Assembly: GCA_001839685.1 (NCBI GenBank)
Contig: MLAK01000068.1
Coordinates: 4,215-68,214, forward strand
Direction of reading: 5' to 3'
Length of the DNA: 64,000 bases
Source: Tritrichomonas foetus
Lineage: Eukaryota > Parabasalia > Tritrichomonadida > Tritrichomonadidae
In this document: positions 51,245 to 61,390 of the stretch, in pieces
Layout: each line of letters starts with the position of its first letter
Position numbering within the stretch: the stretch's first letter is position 1
The notes under the pieces: generated by a model
Told to the model about the DNA's origin: nothing
Seen by the model: only the letters and a program-made list of their open reading frames with translations
The model's database searches: none
Program-made: the position numbers and the translations under genes

Positions 51245-51831
51245 TAATCTTAACTAATAATTGTGTATTTGGGATTGGAAAAAAAAAATTGTAATTAACT
51301 CGATAAAAAAAAACTCGACATATTAATTATATTTTTGGATTATTTATTTTATCTTAGACAATCTTTGATTTCGAAAATGTTCATTGATATTTCTTCGAAG
51401 ATTTTTTATATCACAAGTCCGCTGGATTGGGACTGAAGATTTGAAAGATTGGTATAAAAATTTGAATGAAAATATAAATTATTTAATGTGAAATTTTTGA
51501 ATCCTCAGAAATATCGTTCATTGATGATAAATCAATTGGAATGACTGTCAGAAAATAATACCATTCATGATCGAAAATTTTAATTATGTCCATAAGGCTA
51601 TAGAATGGCACATAGTTGTGATAATACAGTTATAACTTATAACTGCGATTATCGAAATATATAATCATGATCTTTACTTTGAGTATATATTTCACAAGAA
51701 TACTCAAGATTTTAGTTACTAGAAGTAAATAATCACAGAATTAAATGTGAAAAATCAAAAAAAGAATCAAAAAAGTTAACCATATTATATAAAAACTTTA
51801 CTATTTTCTATTATATTAAAATACATATATA
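51245..51831. other. convergent intergenic spacer
   Basis: Convergent 3' ends. AT-rich with a short imperfect palindrome at about 51625-51650 (acagttataacttataactg). No gene is visible. Confidence 0.55.
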
Positions 51832-54800
51832 TTACATGAGAAAAGGCTTTCGAGTAACATAATAAGTGTTATCATTGTTATCAATAACATCAAAGTTTAG
51901 ATTTTCTTGATGAATAATCTCTACAATATAACTATTAACATGGATTTTATCATCATATCCATCAATTTCCAGTGTTATCGCTTCTGTTAATAATTCAGAG
52001 CAAATGTCAAGTGTCGGCTTATGAACACCAACAACATATGCAATTAGTGGTCCACCAAAAGCACACCCTATTTTAATAGTACAATTGCTTAATGAATGTA
52101 ATCTATCAAGTAAGTCAAAACAGAAATTCAAACTATCATTGACATGAATTCTATTTTCAATTTCTTGAATGTAGAATCCTGACCCAAAAAAGAAGCTGCA
52201 TGATTCATTCATTAAATAACTGATATTGCTATAATTAGATACTGTTACATTAACAATATCGAAAATACAATCGTAAAGCGATTGATTTTTACTTTCGATT
52301 TTAACAACCGAAAAAACTGTTGTTTGGACATAAAACAATAAAGATTTCTTATGTTCAAAGAGTGGATCAATTAACTCTTTCGGTAAAATGCCATTTAAAA
52401 TTGTTGTAGGTTTTTCTTTTTCTTCTTTGATTTGTGTTTCAAATTTTTCGATATCTGTTTTATCGTAAAAAAATAAGGCCAATTTTGAAGCGGTTTTATC
52501 ATCGATTGTGGTTAATGGCAAAATGGTTAATTTATAATTGTATTTCTGAAGGATGAATTGTTTCCCAATTAAGTCTGTAACAAAAACAGATTTATGGTGA
52601 CTGATTAAATATTGTTCTAGAATTGAACGTAAAGATACTTTATTGTTGTCAGTAAATTCAATCGTTAAAACTTCAAATAAATTACGACCAATTATCGATT
52701 CAGTTGTTTCTTCATTATAAAATGATTGGGCAATTTTATTACTTTGTAATATCGTAAATGAAAGATCTACAATGATTGCAGCTTCATTTACTTGCTCTAG
52801 AATATTCGAATAAATATCATCATCTGTTTCTTTAATATTTTCTTTCGGTATGAATTTTCCATCAACAAGGATACTTAAAGCAGAAGGAGAAAATGAACTA
52901 TGTGGAATTCCTTTCAAAATATATGATAATATCATGTATGGTTTATCCATGTAATGAGCAGCATATAATGTATATATTGGGAATAGAATAATCAATATAA
53001 TTAATATTAAAATTAGAATTAATTCGGCATGAAATGTAGTGATTAAATTTCCATGAACATAATTTAAAAATGTTGCAATATAAGTTTGATCATTAGAAAT
53101 TATATTATTAATATAGTAGCTCATTGGTTCCTGATAATTTGTTGATTTGCCCATTTTTGTAGAAGTTTGGTTATCAGATTCATTATCAAAATTTTGATTA
53201 GAATCGGTATCGAATTCAGATAAAATTTGATTGTTCCTATGTTGATTGGTTATGTTGTGTTTGTGAATCGAATGAAGTTCAATAATTTTATAAAATAAAG
53301 AAAAATATGTCGAAGGCATTTTTCTATTGCCAAACTTTTTATAGAAATCAGCCTGTGAACAAAAATGGCATAGCATAGTCATATTCATTTCCAGCCATTC
53401 AAAATATGTTAATTTTGATTGATAACTTAATAAATCTTTAAAATATTTCTCATTTTCTTCTTTCGTATTCTTCAAAAACGTCATTTTATTATACGTATTT
53501 ACAAATGAGGATGCATAAAATGAAGCTTCAACAACAGATTTATTCATATTATGAGTCATTTTTAACTTCAACAAAAAACATCGTCGAATTAACAACAATG
53601 TAATTAAAAATAAGGAGAAAATGAATAAAATCACATAATAGGATCTTAAAATGATCTTTGGTGATAGAGAAAAGGGTTTGTTAAAATGTTTTTGATGTTC
53701 TTGAATATCAATTATATTCATAAAGCGAGAAATGTCGTTTTTCATTTCATTTAAAACTCTTTTTGATGTTTCATTCAAAGATTGGAAAAATATATTGAAT
53801 TTTTGTTTGCCTTCAATGAAAGAATCTGAGAAAAATTTGATCATTAAAAATAGCGCCACAAATAAAACTGCAATAAATAAATATTGAACATTTCCTTTTG
53901 AATAAAGTAATTCACTCGATGAAAAAAGTGAATTATAGATTGAATTTAATATATCATGTGTCGAATTTTGCATAAGATAATAAAAATTTGTTTTATAGAT
54001 TTGCGTAACATCATCAAATTCACTCAACTCTTTATTCATTGTTTCATTCAATAATCTATTAGCTGTTGAATTATATTCCTGATTTACTGTGCCATTGATA
54101 AGAGATTTAGCATGTGCCAATGAAAACAATAATGCATTATAGAAAGTCATATTCATTTTCAATTTATCAGCGGATTGATTAATAAATTGATTAAAATTAT
54201 ATTGAGTGGAGTAAATAGATTGCCTTCTTTGATCTATCATTTCAAATCGAAAGAGTTTATCAATTGAATCAACAAAATCGATCAAAATTATTTTCGATTT
54301 TTCATCCAACAAAGAAAAATTCATTCCTGAATTTATTGTTGTTAATGCTGTTGCACTCTTCAAGAATAATGATGTACTGTGCACATTATTTAAATGATAA
54401 AGATTAGATATATCAATTTTCATAAAATAGAAAGCAGAATAACACATAAATAAAAATAAGAAACAATACATAAATATATTTTTCATTTTCAAAATACTAG
54501 AAGTATTTGGTCCATAAAAGTTAGGAAATAGTGAAACTGGAGTTTTAGTTTTCTTTTCTGTTAAAAATTGTCTCATTTCCTCACTTTCAACAACTGTTGG
54601 TGTTTGTGAATAATCAGGTTCTCTGGATTTGAATAATTTGGGCTCTTTATTCATGATTTTGCCAAGTGATGGAATAAATCCCAGCATTGATTGAAGATGA
54701 TCAAATTTTATATTATGCCAAAACTTCAAATCAGAGATTACTTCAGCATTAGGGAAGAAAGCATCATATATATCAATATAAAATTGACCAAATGGAGAAT

Positions 54801-56313
54801 TTGGATATGATTGAATAAACTTTAATAATGAATAAGTGGTATCTTCAAACAAAATTGCATGATTGAGAGCATATAAAGGAATATTCATTGTAAGTTCATC
54901 ATAAATTGCTTCATAAATCATTTGTTGGCTGTATAGTAACGAAATTAACTTTTTCTGTAAATCTATTGCATTTTGAAAATATTGATTAAAGTCATGTGGA
55001 ATAATTGGGCCAATATACCTTAAAAAATTTCTATAGAGAATTAATTCTATATCATTGTCATCTCGGTGAGGAAATAAATTTTGGAAAACAGATTCCAAAG
55101 AAACCGGAATATCTGATAAAAGGAGAGACCAAAAAGCAAAATATAAATTCAAATAATAATTGGTTGGAAACATTCTTATTAATTCAAATGAGAAAACATT
55201 GTCATAGATGTCAAGCTTATCATGAAGAAAGATTTTTATTAATGAAAATGCAGCATGTTTGCCATTTATGAATGAATTAGTCTTATCAATATTCGAAATT
55301 TGATTTTGCAAAGTGGAAATGTGTCTTTTATTAATAAATTGAACAAAAAAATAAATAATAATAAGTAAGCAAAACAAAATCCATAAAATTAGAGGATACT
55401 CAGGATTAAAATTGAAAAAATATACAATAATTGAAGAAATTGAAGCAAAAAGTGTCATTGTTTGTGCAATATATGAAAATTGATAGTTTATCCAAACAGG
55501 CAAATAGAATTGAATTAAAAACAAATACATAAATGCAATAAAATTAACTAATACATTTAATGTGACAGAATTTGATGCGTTTGTAATAAAACAAACAATT
55601 CCTAAAATTATGTAAATTTGTGAGCAGGTTGTTGAAGATACCGTTCTAAAAAACGGATTGATGATTCCGCATTTAAAATGCAATGCTCCAATGAAAAAAT
55701 TTGTTAGTTTGGAAATAAAGGAAAAAAGTGAAACTGAAACAATAATCATTAATCCATTTTGATTTTGTTCTTCATTTTCATGAATTATATAGGATCCTAG
55801 GTAGCAGGACGAAATTGGATAAAGAACTAAATCTGTTATAGGTCTTAAAAAGAAAATAAAAGTTGAAAATGGTACATTATAAATTCGCTTTTTGACAAAA
55901 ATAAATCTAAATAATAATGAGAGCAAATAAGTAACTATGTAGTAAATCAAAAGTATATAAATGATTCTATTATATATCAATGAATTAAAAGGGATCGAAC
56001 AAATTCCAGTATACATAAAAAATGATTTGATTGGTGGATAACTGTTCCAAATATCTGCTGATGGCAACAATCCAATAAATCCTATCTGTGCCATTAAAAC
56101 TACAAATAAAAAATCCGCAAGCCATGGTTTTGGTGATAAATATTCGATCAAATATAAAAAGTCATTAAAAAAGTCTGTCTGAAGGAAATCATTAATTTTG
56201 TCGATTTTTAGTTTGTTGGAATTGTCAAGCGCGATTTTTAATGAAGATGGGAAGGTATTTCGTTTCGTCGAAGAAAATTTTTTTAAGAAATCAAAAAATG
56301 GCCAAATATATAT
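51832..56313 (-). CDS. giant membrane protein with PAS and degenerate nucleotide-cyclase domain
   Basis: The frame runs from a TTG at 56151 (1439 residues) and stays open 54 codons further to 56313 without an ATG; the extension (LKIALDNSNKLKIDKINDFL) looks like coding, so the 5' end is unresolved, spliced or lost. Many membrane spans lie in the first 300 residues, two more flank a loop near 560-760, and others occur near 850 and 1050. A PAS domain begins near 1130 (NEAAIIVDLSFTILQSNKI). A class III cyclase-like domain follows from about 1240 (ILPKELIDPLF, then TTVFSVVKIESKN, then IKIGCAFGGPLIAYVVG and KPTLDICSELLTEAI). The metal-binding Asp of FADIVGFT and the Asn/Arg of the transition-state site are absent. 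Membrane cyclase proteins with PAS are a large trichomonad family; this copy is probably a non-catalytic member. Confidence 0.8.
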   Translation of the reverse strand: MYIWPFFDFLKKFSSTKRNTFPSSLKIALDNSNKLKIDKINDFLQTDFFNDFLYLIEYLSPKPWLADFLFVVLMAQIGFIGLLPSADIWNSYPPIKSFFMYTGICSIPFNSLIYNRIIYILLIYYIVTYLLSLLFRFIFVKKRIYNVPFSTFIFFLRPITDLVLYPISSCYLGSYIIHENEEQNQNGLMIIVSVSLFSFISKLTNFFIGALHFKCGIINPFFRTVSSTTCSQIYIILGIVCFITNASNSVTLNVLVNFIAFMYLFLIQFYLPVWINYQFSYIAQTMTLFASISSIIVYFFNFNPEYPLILWILFCLLIIIYFFVQFINKRHISTLQNQISNIDKTNSFINGKHAAFSLIKIFLHDKLDIYDNVFSFELIRMFPTNYYLNLYFAFWSLLLSDIPVSLESVFQNLFPHRDDNDIELILYRNFLRYIGPIIPHDFNQYFQNAIDLQKKLISLLYSQQMIYEAIYDELTMNIPLYALNHAILFEDTTYSLLKFIQSYPNSPFGQFYIDIYDAFFPNAEVISDLKFWHNIKFDHLQSMLGFIPSLGKIMNKEPKLFKSREPDYSQTPTVVESEEMRQFLTEKKTKTPVSLFPNFYGPNTSSILKMKNIFMYCFLFLFMCYSAFYFMKIDISNLYHLNNVHSTSLFLKSATALTTINSGMNFSLLDEKSKIILIDFVDSIDKLFRFEMIDQRRQSIYSTQYNFNQFINQSADKLKMNMTFYNALLFSLAHAKSLINGTVNQEYNSTANRLLNETMNKELSEFDDVTQIYKTNFYYLMQNSTHDILNSIYNSLFSSSELLYSKGNVQYLFIAVLFVALFLMIKFFSDSFIEGKQKFNIFFQSLNETSKRVLNEMKNDISRFMNIIDIQEHQKHFNKPFSLSPKIILRSYYVILFIFSLFLITLLLIRRCFLLKLKMTHNMNKSVVEASFYASSFVNTYNKMTFLKNTKEENEKYFKDLLSYQSKLTYFEWLEMNMTMLCHFCSQADFYKKFGNRKMPSTYFSLFYKIIELHSIHKHNITNQHRNNQILSEFDTDSNQNFDNESDNQTSTKMGKSTNYQEPMSYYINNIISNDQTYIATFLNYVHGNLITTFHAELILILILIILIILFPIYTLYAAHYMDKPYMILSYILKGIPHSSFSPSALSILVDGKFIPKENIKETDDDIYSNILEQVNEAAIIVDLSFTILQSNKIAQSFYNEETTESIIGRNLFEVLTIEFTDNNKVSLRSILEQYLISHHKSVFVTDLIGKQFILQKYNYKLTILPLTTIDDKTASKLALFFYDKTDIEKFETQIKEEKEKPTTILNGILPKELIDPLFEHKKSLLFYVQTTVFSVVKIESKNQSLYDCIFDIVNVTVSNYSNISYLMNESCSFFFGSGFYIQEIENRIHVNDSLNFCFDLLDRLHSLSNCTIKIGCAFGGPLIAYVVGVHKPTLDICSELLTEAITLEIDGYDDKIHVNSYIVEIIHQENLNFDVIDNNDNTYYVTRKPFLM

Positions 56314-56381
56314 TCAAAATAATTTCAATTAATGTGGCCAAATATTTTTACAAATTTGACAAATATTCGCGTCGCTTTCTC

Positions 56382-57251
56382 ATGCGGAATTACGACATTC
56401 TAATCCTTGGTATAGAATCAAACATTGGTCAACGAATTTGGACGATCATAAAGCAAGATTTTTCCTTTTTATCAGTAGCTGTTCCAATGTCAAAATATTC
56501 CAATTCTATTGAAATTCCCAATAATCAAGTGAGATTGGATTTTAATAAAGACCAAATATTAAAAAATGTTATTTCGTCATTCAAAATTATAATTGTTTGT
56601 AAAAACACCAATTATAATAAAATCGAAAATTTTGCCAAAGAACAAAATGTTAAGTTCATAAAAGCCTATCATTTTACACCACAAATTGTTATTGATGTTG
56701 TAGTTCGAAAATTAGGATTAAATGATTTGGAAATCAAACAATTAGAAATTCCTGCAACATCAAAAAACGTTTTCAAATTTTTATTTCTTGACAAAAAAGA
56801 TTTTCTCCCCATTTCACAAAATGGCAAAAAACTGATAAGAATTGGTGAAATTCATCTCAGTACTAAGAATATCAACTTCTATCTTACTTTTTCTTTTGGT
56901 TTTACAGCCTATTTATTTTTTATTTTGGGAATTTTTTTGAAATTGTTCATTCTGATTAAAAAATATGTTTTTAGAATAAATAATTATATTGCCATTCCAT
57001 TTAACTCCGAAAAAGATATTTGGGAATTGGTTGTAGAAGAAAATCCAGGAAATCAAAAGGAAAATCAAAGAAAAAATCAAACCCAAAATCAAAGAAAAAA
57101 CACGAAAAAAATAGAAAAATTGATTTCATTGAGTCCCAGTCAAGATGAAACTGAAATTATTCTGAATTATTTAGTTCTTTGTTTGATGAATCATTTACAG
57201 CTTTGTAATCCTTTTGATAAATATAACTTTAATTCCTTGAAAATTTGGTGA
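56382..57251 (+). CDS. Rossmann-type protein with one membrane span, SCCPDH-like
   Basis: The longest frame starts at ATG 56241, but its first 47 codons lie antisense to the open 5' extension of the neighbouring cyclase gene and look like random translation. I prefer ATG 56382, giving 289 residues that begin MRNYDILILGIESNIGQRI, a GxxxxxG nucleotide-binding turn. The Rossmann-like half runs to about residue 110 (DILKNVISSFKIIIVCKN). A membrane span lies near 180-205 (FYLTFSFGFTAYLFFILGIF), and the tail is Lys/Asn/Gln-rich. The order Rossmann domain then membrane segment recalls saccharopine-dehydrogenase-like oxidoreductases (SCCPDH), but the conserved motifs are weak and the glycine turn is atypical. 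Confidence 0.5.
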   Translation: MRNYDILILGIESNIGQRIWTIIKQDFSFLSVAVPMSKYSNSIEIPNNQVRLDFNKDQILKNVISSFKIIIVCKNTNYNKIENFAKEQNVKFIKAYHFTPQIVIDVVVRKLGLNDLEIKQLEIPATSKNVFKFLFLDKKDFLPISQNGKKLIRIGEIHLSTKNINFYLTFSFGFTAYLFFILGIFLKLFILIKKYVFRINNYIAIPFNSEKDIWELVVEENPGNQKENQRKNQTQNQRKNTKKIEKLISLSPSQDETEIILNYLVLCLMNHLQLCNPFDKYNFNSLKIW

Positions 57252-57560
57252 TTGTCATAATATGATTGATTTTTCATTGAATTTTTGGTTTTATGTTTTG
57301 TAAATTAAAATTATTGTGAATAAAATTTTTTTATATTTTATGTTTTTCTGATTAAAAACGGAATTTATTTTCGTATATTTGTGTGTTTGATTGTAACTAA
57401 ATTTCTTTTGTTGATTAGGCAGAATTAAGAAATATCTTATTTTTTGGAAATGAAGAAAAACTGAGAAATGGAGGATAAATTGATTACTAACGAATAATAA
57501 ATATTGAAAAGTCAGATTTTTCGAAAAAATTAGTTTATTTTTTTCGAAGTAAATTCTAAA
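57252..57560. other. intergenic spacer
   Basis: AT-rich spacer, nothing recognised. The minus-strand open frame across it has a Phe/Ile/Asn-only composition and is not a gene. Confidence 0.6.
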
Positions 57561-59230
57561 ATGAATAATAGATTTCAAAACGAAGTTCAAGAAGCTATTG
57601 AAATTCATAATATGTTATTAGGGCTTGATTCACTAGATGTAGAAGCTGCATTTGCCAGAGTTATTTCATATCTTAAAACAGATTCGCGATCCTTAAAACT
57701 CCAAATCTTATTAGCCTTAAATTACGCTATATTTTGGAGGCCATCAAAATCTAATCATTTTGAAATGATCATTAGGAATATTATTCCAATTCTATCATCT
57801 TCAGACTTTTCCCATGAGCAACTTAAATATGAAATTTTTCCTTCAAAACAATTTACAAAATTGATTAATAAAAAATCAAAATCAAAAACAACAGAAACAG
57901 AAACCAAAACAGAAAAAACGCCAACTTTGATAGAAATAATCAAACTAGATGATGTTTTATCTTTCCAAGACATTTTATCTCAGTCTAATATTGATATAGA
58001 TGACTCAGTTACTTCATCAGATGAATTTAATGTATTTTTAAGAGAATTACATGGAATAAAGAAATCAAAAAATGAATCTAAATTGTTAAATCTTGCAGCA
58101 TTTTATGGATCCATCAATATTTTCAAATTTCTTTGGATGAATAATGCCACTATATCTTCAACAATCACTAATTATGCTGTCATTGGTGGAAATTATGATA
58201 TGATCCACTTAATAGAAAAAATCCCTTTTAACAAGATGATTTATACCCAGCTGTGATATTTCATCGAAATGATATTGTTGAGTATTTAATTAATAATTTT
58301 CAAATTACAGCTGATCTTAAATCATTGAAATTTGCAGTTAAATATAATAATATAGAGTTCTTTTCCAATAATTTAGATGTATTTAATTATTTCACTCATA
58401 ATGAATTGTCGTTAAACGCACATATAATGATGAATAAAGCAATTAAAAATCATAATATCACATTTTTCAAATTAATTTATTCTAAATTTGGCATCGAAAA
58501 TGAAGAAGATTTCAAAGAACTAATGAAAAATTCAATATTGAAAAAATCATTAGAAATTTTTAAATTTTTAGTATGTGAATGTGGTGATAAATATAATCAT
58601 ATATTTAGCTCAATAAAATTAGATGATATACTACAATCTTCAAGTGATATAATTAAAATCCTTTATGATAAAAAGATCATTGATATAAATACAAAAACAT
58701 TTTTTGATTCTGCTGCATTTTCAATTATAGAAATTGTAGAATATATCAATAATAATTTTACTTTTGACAAATTTGAAAACAATGAAACACCTTTACATTC
58801 TGCATGCAATAATGGTAATATAAAAGTAGTTAAATATTTATGTGGAGTTCATAAAGAGTGGATTAATATGAAAGATGACAATGGTGTTTTGCCTATTCAC
58901 AATGCAGCTATGTCGAACAATTTGAAAGTATTAGAATTTCTTATTCATAAGATGAAATGTAATCCAAATAGTACTGATAATGAAATGAGAACAGCTTTGC
59001 ATTATGCTGTTGAGTATCGAAATATTGAAAACATAAAATTTTTGTGTTCTTTGAGAAGTATTGATATCAATATGAAAATAATTAATGGACAAACACCTTT
59101 AGAAATGGCGTATGAAAATAACTATACATTGGCTATTGATACTATCAAAAATCGAGGAGGGAAAAGTAATATTTTTGCAGATACTAGTTTTTTCGAATTT
59201 TCATTGTTTTATCTTTTGCTCATGCTCTAG
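57561..59230 (+). pseudogene. ankyrin-repeat protein broken by one frameshift near 58230
   Basis: Two frames abut: 57561-58256 (231 residues) and 58253-59230 (325). In the first, the reading is lost just after PFNKM; one frame over, it continues YPAVIFHRNDIVEYLI, a block typical of trichomonad ankyrin proteins. One missing A in an AAC-AAG stretch near 58230 explains it exactly. The combined protein would be about 555 residues: an N-terminal helical part (MLLGLDSLDVEAAFARVISY), a DUF3447-like region, and C-terminal ankyrin repeats (NETPLHSACNNGNIKVVKYL, GVLPIHNAAMSNNLKVLEFL, TALHYAVEYRNIENIKFL). Since the rest is uneroded, this is a very recent loss or a sequencing error in a short homopolymer. 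Such proteins are protein-binding adaptors. Confidence 0.85.
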
Positions 59231-59531
59231 TTTTTTCATTTTATTCATTCAGGGAATTATTATCCTTATATTTGTTTTTATTTTTCTGTTCTTTAACTAG
59301 TAAAGAATATAAAAACAAGATATATATGCATGCAAAATGGAAGAACTATTAAAATTTAATTTTTTTATTAAATATCCTTTCATAAGATCCCCTTTATATT
59401 TATTTTACTTGATAAGATAATGGATTATCTTAGTAACCCATATGAGGGAATTAGAAAAAAAAAATAGTCACGTTGGTATCAGATGTAGAGAATGTGGCTG
59501 ATGTTCTATTTATATTGGTGGGTATTATTCC

Positions 59532-59630
59532 ATTCATTGTAAGTTTATATCCTTTCATTGTAAGTTTATATCCTTTCATTGTAAGTTTATATCCTTTCAT
59601 TGTAAGTTTATATCCTTTCATTGTAATTTG
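59532..59630. repeat. 21-bp tandem repeat, about 4.5 copies
   Basis: The unit aagtttatatcctttcattg(t) repeats at 59541, 59562, 59583 and 59604, then decays. On the minus strand it is in frame as YKLTMKG repeats within an open frame 59744-59451 that has an ATG at 59717. The flanks have no protein-like features, and a CA microsatellite (about 59736-59748) lies next to its start, so a coding role is doubtful but cannot be excluded. Confidence 0.8.
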
Positions 59631-59820
59631 ATTTGGATTGTTGTTGATAGAAGTGTTATATGGTTCTGACCGAATTTTTTTCAGGTTATCATTTCTTTCT
59701 GCTATTATTTCATTCATAAAGCATGAATCTAAACGCACACACACACAAATATTTCATAAAGCAGAATCTAAACATAAATAAACATGTTTATAAATAAAAT
59801 CACAAACAAAAAAAGCCCAC

Positions 59821-60630
59821 TCATTTGACTTCAGTTGGTCTTTTCCGAATAATCTTCCATAATTCATCGCTCGACAATTCCGCCATTCTAAATCTCTTCA
59901 AATATTCCGGAAGCTCTGTAATATTTTTAGATTTATTAGATACTTCATGCCTGAACATTTCCATTTTCCACTTTTGTGTTGTTTCTTCTTTAAAAACTTC
60001 TTTTGAGTGTAATTTCACTGCTAGCATAGCTCTGATTCTTCTTCTTCCTTCTGGATCGATGTCATTCAATTCCTTGAAGAAGCCAGGCGCATTGATGAAC
60101 GACTCTGATCTTTCGACAATTTCATCAATTGTGAATCCCTCTGAATTTGATTTCAGAAGCTCCAGAAGTGAGTCTTCGAAGCGCATCGTCGTGCTTATCA
60201 TGTTTTCTGGCGCAGTGTTACATTTCCAAATGCCGCTTCCTTTTTCCGTTTCGACGAATAGAAATAATCCACTTTTCCTTGTTCGAAAATTGATGTGGAG
60301 AAGGCGAATATTTGCTGTATCTCGATAGTCTTTGCTGGAGTTTTTTCTGATGAATTGCCAATGTTTGCGAAGGAATTTTAGAATTTGATTTTCGCTTGAA
60401 CAACCGCCATTAATATTGATGCAGCAAATGATGGCTTTCTGTGTAACTGTAAGCGTTTTACTATTTGCGATTCCAGCTTTTTCAAACGGATGGGTCGATT
60501 GTAGAATCATAGCCTGTTCTTCGGAAACTGATTGAGAGGAAGACTGGGTTTGATTAACCAAAGTTGCGTCATGTTGTTCTTCACTTAACTTTTCACTACT
60601 TTGACTTCTCGATTTTCCTTTCTTTGACAT
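59821..60630 (-). CDS. probable tandem winged-helix nuclear protein
   Basis: This encodes 269 residues from an ATG. The N-terminus is Ser/Gln/Glu-rich and disordered (MSKKGKSRSQSSEKL). Residues about 57-140 look like a winged helix: TVTQKAIICCININGGCSSE, ILKFLRKHWQFIRKN, then a wing ending in GSGIWKCN. A second helix-turn-helix-like block lies at about 147-225 (RFEDSLLELLKSNSEGFTID and RRRIRAMLAVKLHSKEVFKE). The tail is charged. The fold suggests DNA or chromatin binding. I considered the trichomonad initiator-binding domain (IBP39-like) but see no specific match. Confidence 0.5.
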   Translation of the reverse strand: MSKKGKSRSQSSEKLSEEQHDATLVNQTQSSSQSVSEEQAMILQSTHPFEKAGIANSKTLTVTQKAIICCININGGCSSENQILKFLRKHWQFIRKNSSKDYRDTANIRLLHINFRTRKSGLFLFVETEKGSGIWKCNTAPENMISTTMRFEDSLLELLKSNSEGFTIDEIVERSESFINAPGFFKELNDIDPEGRRRIRAMLAVKLHSKEVFKEETTQKWKMEMFRHEVSNKSKNITELPEYLKRFRMAELSSDELWKIIRKRPTEVK

Positions 60631-61088
60631 CTGATCAAAAAGGCTTGTGGATTTTTATCTGATTAAATTTAATTTATTTTGTGTGAGCAATTTCACGAAT
60701 TTGGTGAAATTAAGGTGAATAAAGGTGATATTAGACAGATGATGATTCTTTGTGTAAAATAGATTTCTGAAGACAAATAACTTTTTATGAATCCTACGCG
60801 ATATTTTTTGACAAAATAATGGATTAGTGTAATTGAAAATTTGATGTACGATTATTCTTTTGTGAGAAGATTTTGTGAAATAAATATCACAAGATTGAAT
60901 ACACCGTTATGAATAATTAAATATTTCAATAAATGTAATGTATTGAAAATTGAGAGGGTTTTCGAAAATAGATTTATCTTTTTGAAGAGTTATCAACTTT
61001 ACAATGTATTGAAAGTCTTTCAAATTTTTCTTGCCAATTCAATTTTATTAATCAAAGATCTTCTATCTCATCTTAAAAACAATGTGTA
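60631..61088. other. intergenic spacer upstream of tRNA-Lys
   Basis: AT-rich; no gene found. The tRNA relies on internal A and B boxes, so no upstream element is expected. Confidence 0.6.
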
Positions 61089-61162
61089 GCCTTCGTAGCT
61101 CAGTCGGCTAGAGCATCGGACTTTTAATCCGAGTGTCGCGGGTTCGAGTCCCGTCGGAGGCA
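61089..61162 (+). tRNA. tRNA-Lys (anticodon UUU)
   Basis: A 74-base cloverleaf. Acceptor stem GCCTTCG pairs with CGGAGGC (one G-U pair) plus discriminator A. D arm GCTC/GAGC; anticodon stem TCGGA/TCCGA around loop CTTTTAA with anticodon TTT at 61123-61125; variable loop GTGTC; T arm GCGGG/CCCGT around TTCGAGT. No intron. CCA is not encoded, as usual for eukaryotes. The A box (TAGCTCAGTCGG) and B box (GGTTCGAGTCC) are intact. Confidence 0.97.
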
Positions 61163-61169
61163 TTTTTTT
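61163..61169 (+). terminator. RNA polymerase III terminator of tRNA-Lys
   Basis: Seven T residues directly follow the discriminator base, with a second T run after TTTC. This is the standard Pol III stop. Confidence 0.85.
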
Positions 61170-61390
61170 CTTCTTTTTTGTTTTTAAAACAATTATTATT
61201 TTTCGAAATTCATGATTCTCCACATTGTAAATGAGAAAGAGGAGTTAATGACAAGCTTGTCCTGTCAATGAAATGAATGAGACTAGATGATAGTATAAAA
61301 CAAAGATATAAAAAGAGATATTAATTCAAAAATAAGATGTCTTTAAATTTACATAAATGAAGAAAAAAAATGAGAAGAAGGTGAAATGAA

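Noticed and set aside
56241..56381. N-terminal extension of the Rossmann-type gene
   Set aside because: Antisense to the open 5' end of the cyclase-like gene; Lys/Phe/Tyr-rich random-looking translation.
57291..57608. 105-codon minus-strand frame
   Set aside because: Phe/Ile/Asn-only composition, overlaps the start of the ankyrin gene.
59532..59630. CRISPR-like array
   Set aside because: A 21-bp unit repeated head to tail without spacers; a minisatellite.
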